DNA of 64,000 nt from Erigeron canadensis. Taxonomy: Eukaryota > Streptophyta > Magnoliopsida > Asterales > Asteraceae. A model generated the notes under the pieces. The model was not told the DNA's origin, did no database searches, and saw only the letters and a list, made by a program, of their open reading frames with translations. The first letter of the stretch is position 1. Each line of letters begins with the position of its first letter. The position numbers were made by a program, and so were the translations under genes. Positions 1-11,400 of the stretch are shown in pieces. The DNA is taken from the NCBI RefSeq assembly GCF_010389155.1, contig NC_057761.1, forward strand, positions 5,148,501-5,212,500, given 5' to 3'.

Positions 1-513
1 ATTGTATAGAACTTCAGCCTTGGTGGTATCATTTCTAGAATTTCTTCAGTGATTACCAAAAGATTTAGCGCTCAATGCCTCATTACAAAAGGAAAATATA
101 GGTCCCAAATAAGTGCATTGATGTACCTTTGTTTTCCCCATCAAGTGTGATTATTTGATGATATTCTATTAATGAATTGTGAAATCATTGTAGTGTGGAT
201 TTGGAAGGATTGCGTGTTTGAAATGGTTGTACATGAACAAGGGACAATGGTTAGTGGTGGCTTATTGGCTTGTGTTTCTCTAGATTTAGGAGACATGATT
301 CTTGGTTCAGAAGGATTTCGTACCGATCTTAAAAAAAATTACATAAATTATTGATGTAAATTTAGTTCTAAGTAATTTTATAACATAATGGGTATATTTG
401 ATAGAATATTATTTGAAGTTCGGCAAATATGAAATTTTTAGTTTTTATTTGGTATATATGTAATTAAGGTGTTAAAATTGGATATATATGAAATTAAAAA
501 AAAAAAAAACATA
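1..513. other. Intergenic DNA, no gene recognised
   Basis: AT-rich sequence with no recognisable protein. An open frame at 172-354 (60 codons) has no motif I can place and no splice context, so I do not call it a gene. The segment ends at the target-site duplication of the hAT-like element. Confidence 0.5.
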
Positions 514-1165
514 CTTGGGAGTAGGGGTGTTCACGGTCCAAAAATCGGACCGAACATGACCAATTCGGGACCGGACCAAAAACCGATTATGAAAAAATAG
601 AGAAAATTTTATTAGATCACCCTGTAGTTTGTTGTTTTATCATTTTTTTACCCTGTCATTTTTTTTATTATTACTTCACCCTGTAGTGACTTTTTGCTTC
701 ATTAGGTACCTCTCCCTCTAACGTCTGTTTATTGTCATCCGTTAACCCCCTCATGTGCAGGGCACATGAGGGTATTTTGGTCATTTTACATCACATCCTC
801 CCCATATCACTCCCAACTTCTTCTCCTTCCTGATTCTCTCTCCTCAAATTATTCATCTTCTTCTACTTGCTTCTCTCTCCACAATTAACTCATCATCATC
901 ATCATCATCTCTAAACAAAACCCCTCAAATTTTCTCTATATTTTAGATCTGTTTTAGATTTGTTCATCTACCCTTCCTTCCAAGAAAAAAAAATCTGTGT
1001 ATATCAATAACATAACCATACAGATCTGTATCTATATCAACATACATACACTTAAAAATCTGTGTTTAGATTACAACTTTTCTACCACTCACAAAAAATC
1101 GCAACAACCACGTCCGCTTTTTAAGGAAAATGACATCCCCAAATAAGCTTTTGAACCAACAAAGT

Positions 1166-1477
1166 TGAAGATACACATCATGTATCTCACAAAAATGGTT
1201 CTGGAAATATTGCAACAACAACAGCAAAAGTGAATATTGTTCACACTCCAAGCAGATTGAGTACAAAGATGAAACATGTATTAGCAAAGTGTCTTTGGCA
1301 ATGTGACAAAATGTAGTTAGCATAAGTTAGAGCCATTTCTGTATATAATTGATACTAGAAGGGTTAATTATGAAAAGAGTGAAAGTCAGTTTGTTAGGTA
1401 GTTAGGCGGTTAAATGTGTGTATATAATATTTTTCACAAATTGCTCTCTTCTTTCTTGTTGATCATGTTTTCTGATA
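1166..1477 (+). repeat. 5' LTR of the copia element
   Basis: 312 bp, from TGAAGATACA to TTTTCTGATA. It lacks 41 bp present in the 3' LTR. The missing segment lies between two copies of AATATT, so replication slippage or microhomology deletion explains it. Confidence 0.92.
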
Positions 1478-1489
1478 TGGTAACAGAGC
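1478..1489 (+). other. Primer-binding site of the copia element
   Basis: TGGTAACAGAGC follows the 5' LTR directly. It is the initiator methionyl-tRNA primer site usual for plant copia elements (TGGTATCAGAGC) with one mismatch. Confidence 0.75.
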
Positions 1490-1801
1490 AATCGATCCGC
1501 CATTGACTGATTTGCTCATTGTTTCAGTCACCGGAATCGCCATAGATTCTGGCAGTCATCTTCATTCATCTCGTAATAATTCAAAATCAAAATTTTCCCA
1601 ATTTTCTCATCTAAAAACCCTAAATTCTTCTAATTGCAAAATTCCTCCTTAATTCTTCGAAATCATTGATTTTACTGCAAGAATCCTTCAATTCAATCAC
1701 TCAGATTGAAACCCTAAGTCACAATTATCATCAATTTTTGCTTATTACTGGAATCCTAATTTCTTGATAATTCATCAAAAATGCCAGAAATTATAACATA
1801 A

Positions 1802-4800
1802 ATGGTTAACAATACCATTCTTGATAAAAACATTGATTCCATTCATCATCCTCTTTATCTACATCAGAATGATCACCCTGGGCTCATTCTCATTGGTAAG
1901 AAACTAACTGGATCAGATAACTACAGTTCTTGGAAGAGGTCTATGCTGATTGCATTTAGTGCCAAGAATAAACTCAAGATCATCAATGGAGAGTACAAAG
2001 AACCAGAAGCCACTTTAAATCTCAAGCCTATGTGGGAAAGAACCAATGACATGGTAATATCCTGGATCTTGAACACTGTGTCTAATTCAATTGCAAATAG
2101 CCTAAGTTTTGTGAACAATGCTTGTGATTTGTGGAAAGAATTAGGAGAACATTATTCACAACTAGATGGCCATAGGATTTATCAGTTAACTATAGACATA
2201 ACACAACTGAAACAGAACAACATGGCTGTTGAAACATATTATCATCAATTGAAAGGATTTTGGGATGAATTAGATGCATTAGAGACACCATATGCATGCT
2301 TTTGTAAGTGTACTTGTGAGAATGGAAAATCCAACACTGAAAGAGACTAGAGAAAGAGGCTAGTACAATTCCTGATGGGTCTAGATGAAGGATATGCAAA
2401 TATTAGGGGCCAAATACTCTTACAGCAGCCTCTACCATCTGTAGCAAAGGCTTATGGCATGATAAGGCAAGAAGAAAAGAAAAGGGAAGGGCTGTTACCC
2501 AAACCTCTGACTATTCCCACTGCACTTTCCACACTCAATGACACTACATATCCCACCAGACCATCCTACACCTTCAAACCTAGACCAAATTACTCAAACA
2601 GGGTACCTGAAAGAAAAACTCCCTTCAAGAAAGGTGTATTTTGTGGAAAGTGTAACAAAGAAGGACACATCAAAGAGGAATGCTATCAAGTGGTTGGATA
2701 TCCTCCTGGTCACCCCCTCTATGGAAAATTCAAACCAACTCCACCACTAAAGGGCAAAACCATTAATGCAGTTCTCACCAACAGCCTCTTTCAAAGCCAA
2801 GAAAACAATGCCATGCTCAGTCCATTCACAGATTCTACTCCATCAGCTCCATTATCAGAACCTGCAATCTCTAGCAGAATGGATCAGCTCCAAAACCAAC
2901 TCAATCAATTGATGATGATGATGCAATAGACTTCTCAAACTGACTCTGGTCAGACTTCACAAGGTATCTCTGATCCAACTACTACTTCTCATATAGTGTA
3001 TTCATTCATTTCTGCATGCATTTATCATATTGCTACCTCTTGCATTTCTGATCTTATTGATGCTTGGATATTGGATAGTGGTGCCACTGATCACATTTGT
3101 AACAACATAAACAAATTCACCACTCTCACACCATGTCACACTCCCATAACTGTATCACTCCCTAATGGTGAATCTGTCATGGTTACTCAAACAGGCACCA
3201 TTGAACTTTAGCCAAACATTATTTTACACAATGTATTCTATGTTCCTACATTTGCTTACAATCTAATATCAATCAGGAAACTCACCAAAACTGCAACCTG
3301 TGCAGTCACTTTTACTCATGACAATTGTTATTTGCAGGTCCATAAAGAAATGATTCCTTTTGGTTCAGTTCTACATGGACTATACATCTACACCCCCCCT
3401 TCTCCAAACTCTCAATCTCTCTGCAACTCTACCACTCAAGCCAAAGTCTCACACTTGTGGCATGCAAGGCTTGGTCATCCCTCATTTCAGATTATAAAGA
3501 AAATTCCCTACATTTCTCCTTTTATTGTATGTAATAATGACAATAATTGTACTATTTGTCCTCTGTCCAAACAAACTCAGTTACCTTTTCCTGTTAGCAT
3601 TTCTCATGCTTCTAGTTTGTTTGAATTGATCCATGTTGATGTTCGGGGTCCTTATAGGCACCCCACTATCAATAAATGTAAGTATTTTCTTACCATTGTG
3701 GATGACTTTTCAAGGGCCACCTGGGTATATCTCATACCCAGCAAGATTCATGTTACCTCAACAGTCAAACTTTTTCATTCCTATGTCAACAACCAGTTCA
3801 AAACCTCAATCAAAATAATTCGGTTAGACAATGGGACTGAATTTATTAATTCTGACATTACCAATTTTTTACAAAATCGTGGAATCATCCACCAAACATC
3901 TTGCCCATACACACCTCAACAAAATGCAAGAGTGGAGAGAAAACACAAACATCTTCTTGAACTAGCAAGAGCTATTCAAATTCAAGCCAATTTTCCAATT
4001 CATCTCTGGGGATATTCTATCCTTGCTGCTACTTACCTAATAAATAGACTTCCCAGTAGCATTCTGAACTTTAAAACTCCATATGAAATAATTTACAATC
4101 AACCACCTTCCTTAGAACATCTCAAAATTATTGGTTGTAAATGCTTTGCATCCATACATAACTCTGACAAATTTGCTCCAAGAGCCATTCCATGTGTATT
4201 ACTTGGATATCCACATGATCAGAAAGGTTATACCCTTTACAATCTTGAAACCAAAACCATCTTTACCAGCAGACATGTTAGTTTTCATGAACACACCTTT
4301 CCTTTTCATAACAACAACAACAGCAAAATACCTACAACACCATCCTCCTCATACACTCATGTCTTCTATCCTACTGCTCAACCTTCAACAACCATTCCCA
4401 ATTCATCTTCACCTCAAACACCTATCAATCCACTTACTACATCATCTAATTCACAATCCTCCTCTGATATTTCTCCAAATCAATTCCTCTCTACATCAGA
4501 TCCCTCTCCACCTCCATCTCCATTACCTCCACCTGTTCTTAGACAATCTCACAGGAACAAACAAGTCTTTGTGAAACTTAAAGATTACTCATATCAATTA
4601 CCCATATCAACTGTCAATTCAATTCACTGCAAATATCATCTCTCCAATTACTTAAAATACTCTAATCTCTCATCTTCTTCCATTCATCTCATCAACTCAA
4701 TTGACACTCACAAAGAACCTCACACATATATTCAAGCATCTAAGGATCCTAAATGTATTGAGGCTATGACTTTAGAAATAAATGCATTAGAAAAGAATAA

Positions 4801-6270
4801 TACATGGACTCTTTTACCACTGCCCCCTGGTAAACATCCCATTGGCTGCAAATGGGTATATAGAATTAAGCATCATGCAGATGGTAGTATTGAAAGATTC
4901 AAAGCTAGGCTTGTTGCTCAAGGTTTCACACAAAAAGAGGGAATAGATTACAAAGAAACATTTGCTCCAGTAGCCAAAATGACCACTGTCAGAACCCTCA
5001 TTGCTGTTGCTATTCAGAAAAACTGGTCCTGTTAGATGTTAATAATGCTTTTCTACATGGTGATCTCATTGAAGAGGTCTACATGTCTGTACCAAAGGGT
5101 TACCATAAAGACCTACCACCCAATACTGTCTGTAAATTGAACAAGTCACTTTATGGTCTCAAACAGGCCAATAGGCAGTGGTTCACCAAACTCACCACTT
5201 TTCTGACAACTCTTGGGTTCAAACAAAGTTATGCAGACACCTCCTTGTTCACTTACTCCACACCCCATGATTTCTTGGCAATTCTGGTCTATGTGGATGA
5301 TATCCTCCTCTGTGGCAACAACCAAACACTTCTTGAGTCAATCAAATCCAGACTTCATCAACAATTTAGTATTAAAGCTTTGGCCCCCCTGCATTACTAT
5401 CTAGCCATTGAGTTTTTCAGAAATAACAAAGGAATGGCTATGTCACAAAGAAAATATGCATTAGATTTTCTTGACACAGCAAACATTAGTCATCTTAAAC
5501 CTGCAACAACTCCAATTGACCCTTCCATGAAGCTCACTCCCACTTCTGGCACACCACTTCCAGACATTACTCTTTATCGAACACTGGTTGGTAAATTGAT
5601 ATATTTGACCATTACCAGACCAGACCTTTCCTTTGCTGCCCAGCTGTTAAGTCAATTCTCTCATGCTCCTACTGATGTACACATGAAAGCACTCCACAGA
5701 GTACTTAGATATATCAAGTTAAATCCTGGCCAGGGTATTTTCTTTCCTGCTCTCAACATTCTAGAACTCACAAACTACTGTGACAGTGATTGGGCATCTT
5801 GTCCAATTCCTAGAAGATCAGTCTCAGGCTTTGCTATATTTCTGGGTTCTAGCCTCATCTCTTGGCAATCAAAGAAACAATCAGTGGTTTCAAGGTCATC
5901 TACTGAAGCTGAATATAGGGCACTTGCAGATAGTACATGTGAAGTTACCTGGCTCACATGTCTTTTAAGAGATTTAGGTGTTATCATTCCCACACCAATT
6001 CTCATGTTGTGTGATAATGCTTCTACTATTGCATTAGCTTCAAATCCAATTCATCATGCCAGAACAAAACATATTGAGCTGGACTGTCATTTTGTTAGAG
6101 AAAAGATCAAGGCAGGACAAATATTTCCCCAATTTGTTTCATCCAAATCACAACTGGCAGACATCCTCACCAAGGGTCTTTCCAAATTTCTACATTATAA
6201 TTGCTTATCCAAGTTGAGTTGTTATAATCCTTACACACTCTCAACTTGTTGGGGGGGGGGGGGGGGGTGA
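1802..6270 (+). pseudogene. Copia gag-pol polyprotein, broken
   Basis: Copia gag (about 1862-2350), a zinc knuckle CGKCNKEGHIKEEC (C-x2-C-x4-H-x4-C, about 2641-2685), the aspartic protease motif DSGATDH (about 3080), the pre-integrase motif LWHARLGHPS (about 3455), an integrase core with D..D..E spacing (HVDVRGPY, RLDNGTEF, NARVERK), reverse transcriptase with YVDD (about 5291) and RNase H (CDSDWA, SSTEAEYRAL, DILTKGL). Reading frame 2 is interrupted by TAG at 2348, 2927 and 3209, and continues in the same frame after each. At about 5030 a small deletion moves pol to frame 1 between the first reverse transcriptase motifs and LDVNNAFLHG. The last frame runs to a TGA in the 3' LTR (6268-6270). 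In all three places a CAG glutamine codon would be a plausible ancestor, most clearly at 2348 where family members have Q. Confidence 0.92.
6251..6267 (+). other. 17-G homopolymer in the polypurine tract position
   Basis: A run of 17 G lies directly before the 3' LTR, where plus-strand priming of reverse transcription takes place. Plant copia tracts are usually mixed A/G, so a pure G run is odd, and its exact length may be a sequencing uncertainty. Confidence 0.7.
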
Positions 6271-6620
6271 AGATACACATCATGTATCTCACAAAAATGG
6301 TTCTGGAAATATTGCAACAACAACAGCAAAAGTGAATATTGTTCACACTCCAAGCAGATTGAGTACAAAGATGAAACATGTATTAGCAAAGTGTCTTTGG
6401 CAATGTGACAAAATGTAGTTAGCATAAGTTAGAGTCATTTCTGTATATAATTGATACTAGAAGGGTTAATTATGAAAAGAGTGAAAGTCAGTTTGTTAGG
6501 TAGTTAGGCGGTTAAATGTGTGTTTATAATATTCTTTGTGTATTCATTTTCTAGAATTAAGAACAGAAAATATTTTTCACAAATTGCTCTCTCCTTTCTT
6601 GTTGATCATGTTTTCTGATA
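6268..6620 (+). repeat. 3' LTR of the copia element
   Basis: 353 bp, same ends as the 5' LTR, and including the 41-bp segment (about 6530-6572) missing from it. It is followed by the aaagt duplication. Confidence 0.92.
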
Positions 6621-8424
6621 AAAGTCTTCGATAGAATCTTTAAACCAACAAAGTCTTCGATCAAGATCCGATACTCCAGTACTTTCTACTTGTGATAGAA
6701 TCTTTCCGTCGAGATTCCGGTTCAAAGAAACAAGGGAGTAATCTCGATTTTTCATTTCGCGGCGACATCTTGTGTTTTTCCGGCGAACATAGATAGGTTC
6801 AATTCTTGGTCAGGGTTTGTTCGCGGTTTGAATCTGAGTGTTTTTGTACAATTTTCGTGTTCTAATTCGGAGTAACGTAAGAAATATCGTGATATTAAGT
6901 TTTCCGGTGAGCTTTTTAAGTTTTCCGGCCGTCGCTCGAATCTAGATCGTCTGGTGGCTGGAGCACCTACCGTCGTCACGCTACCATCATCCACTTGTCA
7001 CAACCATCTCAATTTTCCAGATTCGAATCAAATGAAGGTGGATTTGTTTTGGTAACAATATTAATAGTGTTTGAATGAAAAAAAAAACACCAATAGATGT
7101 ATTAGATCTACAAATAATGGGAAGTGATATAAGAAAAACAAAAATCAAAGAAATTATTTGTGGTTGGTATTATGGTGGCTGGCCAAATTGTTGTTACTGG
7201 TGTTCAGTCATTTACTCATTTCGTGATAATAAAGTTGGATATAGATATGTGAATATGTAGATGTATGTATCGTATCATTGATGTTTTGGTTGGAAAATAG
7301 ATGTATAAATTTTAGAGATCTGAATATAGATGGAATATATGAAAATTTTTGTGTGTAGATCTAGAAGAAGAAAGGTAAATGACCAAAATACCCTCATGTG
7401 CCCTGCACATGAGAGGGTTAACGGATGACAATAAACGGACGTTAGATGGAGGGGTACCTAATGAAGCAAAAAGTCACCACAGGGTGAAGTAATAATAAAA
7501 AAAACACCAAGGTAAAAAAATGATAATAAAACAAACCATAGGGTGATGTAATGAAATTTTCTCGAAAAAATATAGGACCGAGAACCGGACCAACTAACTT
7601 GGTTTGGTCCATGCTCGGGTCGTGCTCGCTTCTCAGGTTTAAAGGGTTGGACCAGTGTAAAATTCGAACATACTTTATGTCTTCTTCATATAATATTATT
7701 ACATGAGTTTTTTAATCAAACAATTAGACTTTTGTATACTAAAGTTTACATAGGATTTAAATAATAACTTCTGACCACATTCATTATTTTGAAGCAAAAT
7801 CAATTATATTAAGTAGCTATTCACGGTCTAAAATAAAAGTGATAAATATGTTACATGTCATGTGTACAAGTAAATTAATTCTATTAGAGATGTAATCAAG
7901 TCTATATACTCATATTAACCTAACGTATGAATGAGTGTGTACGTGACAGTAAGCACTATGATATACATGTCCAAAAATATATACACAATATGTAGTAGGA
8001 TACTTCAAAACTATGATAATGAGATTAATAAAAGCTCACTGTTACATTTGAAAAGTGGATTAGAAGGAATTTAGAGTCCCCTTTGAAGTTAAACTTGTAT
8101 CAGTTTATTGGTTCGGTTCTGGACATGTATTTTCTTGGTTTATACATGAACCGGACCGATAACGGAATTGGATGATTTGATAGGACCGAGAACCGGACCG
8201 ATTTCTTCGGTTTTATTCGGTTTCGGTCCATTGTCGGTTTGTTTTTTTGATTTTCTCGGTTTGGACCGCAGTATGAACACCTCCGCTAGTTGGGAGGTTA
8301 ATTTTTCCATTTTTAGTACACAAAACGGTCATTTATGTATTTAACATGCCTAAAGCATAATTGACCGTTGGTGAGTGGCTAGTTGGCTAATAATAAAGAA
8401 GAAGACGCCTACTACGGGCCGACG

Positions 8425-11400
8425 ATGTTCTCCTCCTCTTCTTCTTCTTCTTGTTGCTTCCCGCCCTTATTATTATCATCATCCAATCATAATCATCATC
8501 ACAAGCATCAGCATCATCATCAATCATTCTTATTAGGGTTTTCAAATTCTAATCAAATTCAACATCCAATTCATATTCACAATAATAATAATAATAATTA
8601 TAATAGTAATAAATCAATTCGATTATTGAAATTCAAATGCTTCTCATATCCTCAACAAAAACAAGAAGATATCGAATTCGAAAGGCTTTTTTCGAATGTT
8701 AATCGAGTTACTCTCAAAAGAGAACCTGGTTGTTATTACTACTTTTTATTTCTTTATATTAATTAATTATAATTTAGTGTCTCTAATTTGATTAAATACT
8801 GTTTTTTTCGTAGCTAATTCTGATATTTTGTGTTTCGTACAGGTAGCGTAACTAGTTCGGTTCTTCTGGTTGCTGGCACCACTGTAATTCCCCTCTTTAT
8901 TCTTACTTTTGTATTTATATTAGAGTATTAATCGTTATGTGTGGTTGTTTTATAAATCCTACTTTTTTACTGTTGAATTGAATTGAATCTATACTTATTA
9001 TATTATAAAGATTTTAGATTTTCAACATTGAACTTCAAATTTTCAATATTGATTTTAAGTATTTCCCCAAAATGCCCCTCCTAGAGTCCTATCTATTCTA
9101 TATTTATCTAAAATAACTATAATACCCTTTCTCTCTCCTCATGTCAACCAATCATCTTTTTTCTCTCTCCTTCATAAATCATTTATTCCTCCAATTCATT
9201 CAAAATCTTTTATCTCCAAAACCGTACATTGATAAATTATAAAAATTGTATGGGTGTTCTTAAAATATCATGCTCTTTCATTAGAGATGTCATTCGATAT
9301 ACTTTCGACAAATTTTTAAATCCGAGGGCAGAGCCCGTACGGCTAAGGCATTTGACTATCATACTCTATGACATGTCAACTCCTATAACCTATCACATTC
9401 TTTGACCTAGGTATCACCACCACTATCTTACCGCCGCAACGCGTGGGTACTTGCTCTCGTTTATATATGTATAGTGATTGTGTAAGAGATGAGAGAAAGT
9501 GCGTGCGACACATTGTTATCGGATTTAAGATAGATTTTGATATATTACATTTTAAAATATGACAGCTGGATGGATGGTTTTAAAGCTTTAGATCATTGTT
9601 GTTCCGAAGAGAGAATAATATAGTAGTCATTTGGTGGGATGAAACGATATATATTTTGCTAATGAATACATGGCGTTTACATGGAGATACAAAGTATTGC
9701 TTCAACGATTTATACTGCTTAACTTTAAACGAGTAAAAGGAGATGGATCCCTTTTCTTTTCCGTGGGACAGTCGAAACTTTGGCTATGATGTACGTGGTC
9801 TGACGAATATTCCCGTGGCTGTTTACGCATGGAGTTTTCTGAGGCTTTCTTATCACCAGGCTATGAAGAAGATGTTTTACTACTTTAATATTAACATATC
9901 CCTAATATCGTATATGTACCACTAGTTTAAGACATATTAATACTATATGTTTAAATTAAGTGGTTCCTTTTGCTTAGTCTGTGATGATGATGATGGTAAA
10001 CAAAACAATCAAGTTTGGCTTTTCTACTCTTAGACCATAATAATGTTTTACCATAAATAATCTGATACGTATCAGGAAGTGAGGGGGTTGAGTTTACAGC
10101 AGAAATAAAGTGAACAAAGTTAAGGGTGGTTAAGTGCCGAGTTTGAGAAGTTATTTAATTAATTATTAATTACTTGGAAGTAAAGTTAGGTTATGTCTCT
10201 CTTTCTTTAAATAAAAGGGTTGCACCCATTTTTAGGTGTGGATTGAGTTTATTGTTATTTTCCATCTGGAGCCTGGTGCTCGAAACCAGCCTATCAATAT
10301 AACAGCTGACTTGCTTCGGCTTTATTTGCGTTTATTCTTCTACTTCGTGTGCGAATCTTGGTTGATACACATCATAATCTTGTGGAATAATGCCGGTATC
10401 TTTGAAGGAAGAAATTAAATGAACGTAGACCATTAAATTTTTTAAAACTGTTAGAGTTTTCCCTTTCCCCAATTTTGGAATATAAACCTTAGATAAATCC
10501 AATGGGCACTTATTGGTAAGTTTGACAAAAACATTAGCAAAACAACATAAAAAAATTCTAGAATCTGTAGAGAATGAAACAACATTAAACATATTTGATT
10601 TGCCTATTGTCATATCTTTTAACCTTTTACTACTTAACAAGGTCTTGGCTGGCCATATCAATATATAAGCAGAATTGCATACATCATTTGTTCTTTCTGA
10701 TTGAGAACTATATATGTGTCATGGATGTAAATTGTTTGAACAGGTTGGTGCTGGAATTCTTGCTATTCCAGCGGTTACCCAGGAAGCTGGGTTTTTGGCT
10801 GCCGCAGTCACGTGCGTTCTTTGTTGGATTTATATGGTACTTTTCTTATGTAATTTTCTCCTTAGATGCATTATCTGGTCTATAGTCTTGTTCTTTTTTT
10901 TTTGAATTACATTTTTTATGAAATACGTTTTTAGTAATAGAGCATTTTGTGTGTGCAATAGGTGAAATAGTCAAGATTTTACTCTTATTTTGTACTTTGT
11001 CCATGACATAGAAATGTTATTCATCTCCAAGTACACTGATGCACCAACGCCACATGTGTTTTTTTTACTCGTCATCTTAAAGTTATCAACATTCTACTCT
11101 GTTATGTGTTTGTCTTTGTCTATATGAGCACCATATTTCTTGTCTTATAACGCTACAATATTGATCCTGTGCAGGTTGTGACTGGCTTGCTAATAGCTGA
11201 AGTAAATGTAAAGACAATGTGCGAACTGGGATCAGGAGGTGTATCATTGGTAAACTCAACAGTTTCTTGTTATAAGTTAGCTCTACCATTCCACAATTGA
11301 GACAAACCATAAACTTTTATCCTCTGCCACACTTACAGATATCGTACACATTTGCTTGCACCTTTGCAATTGAGACAAACCATAAACTTTTATCCTCTGC

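Larger units (their letters stand above)
1166..6620 (+). mobile_element. Ty1/copia LTR retrotransposon, nearly full length, inserted in the MULE
   Basis: Two LTRs, a primer-binding site, gag-pol in the copia order (protease, integrase, reverse transcriptase, RNase H) and a G-run before the 3' LTR are present. The 5-bp duplication aaagt flanks it at 1161-1165 and 6621-6625. The LTRs differ by about three substitutions plus one 41-bp deletion, so insertion is recent. The coding region carries three in-frame TAG codons and one frameshift, so this copy cannot make its own polyprotein. Confidence 0.93.
600..7563. mobile_element. Mutator-like element (MULE), non-autonomous, inserted in the hAT-like element
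   Basis: Long terminal inverted repeats of about 185-190 bp (600-785 and 7376-7563) start GAGAAAATTT and end near the palindromic block CTCATGTGCAGGGCACATGAG. A perfect 9-bp duplication, gaaaaaata, flanks it at 591-599 and 7564-7572, the hallmark of Mutator transposition. Without the copia insert the element is about 1.5 kb and has no MuDR transposase. Its interior (786-1160 and 6626-7370) includes a pyrimidine-rich leader-like stretch and a relatively GC-rich part (about 6650-7020), which could be captured host gene sequence (Pack-MULE); I cannot identify a donor. Confidence 0.85.
522..8288. mobile_element. Non-autonomous hAT-like element (outer layer of a nest)
   Basis: The element starts TAGGGGTGTTCACGGTCC and ends GGACCGCAGTATGAACACC followed by TCCGCTA, giving imperfect terminal inverted repeats of the TAGGG-type hAT class. 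The flanks carry cttgggag (514-521) and gttgggag (8289-8296), a 7-of-8 match, as expected for an 8-bp hAT duplication. Subterminal DNA (522-590 and 7573-8288) is rich in CGGTTC/GGACCG words in both orientations, which is typical of hAT MITEs. Without the Mutator-like insert the element is only about 0.8 kb and has no transposase. It sits 136 bp upstream of the permease ATG. Confidence 0.75.

Noticed and set aside
172..354. 60-codon open frame near the left edge
   Set aside because: No domain, no splice or start context, AT-rich surroundings; a chance frame is as likely.
6752..6994. 80-codon minus-strand frame in the MULE interior
   Set aside because: Could be captured gene sequence but has no recognisable motif, and other frames in this GC-richer patch are open as well.
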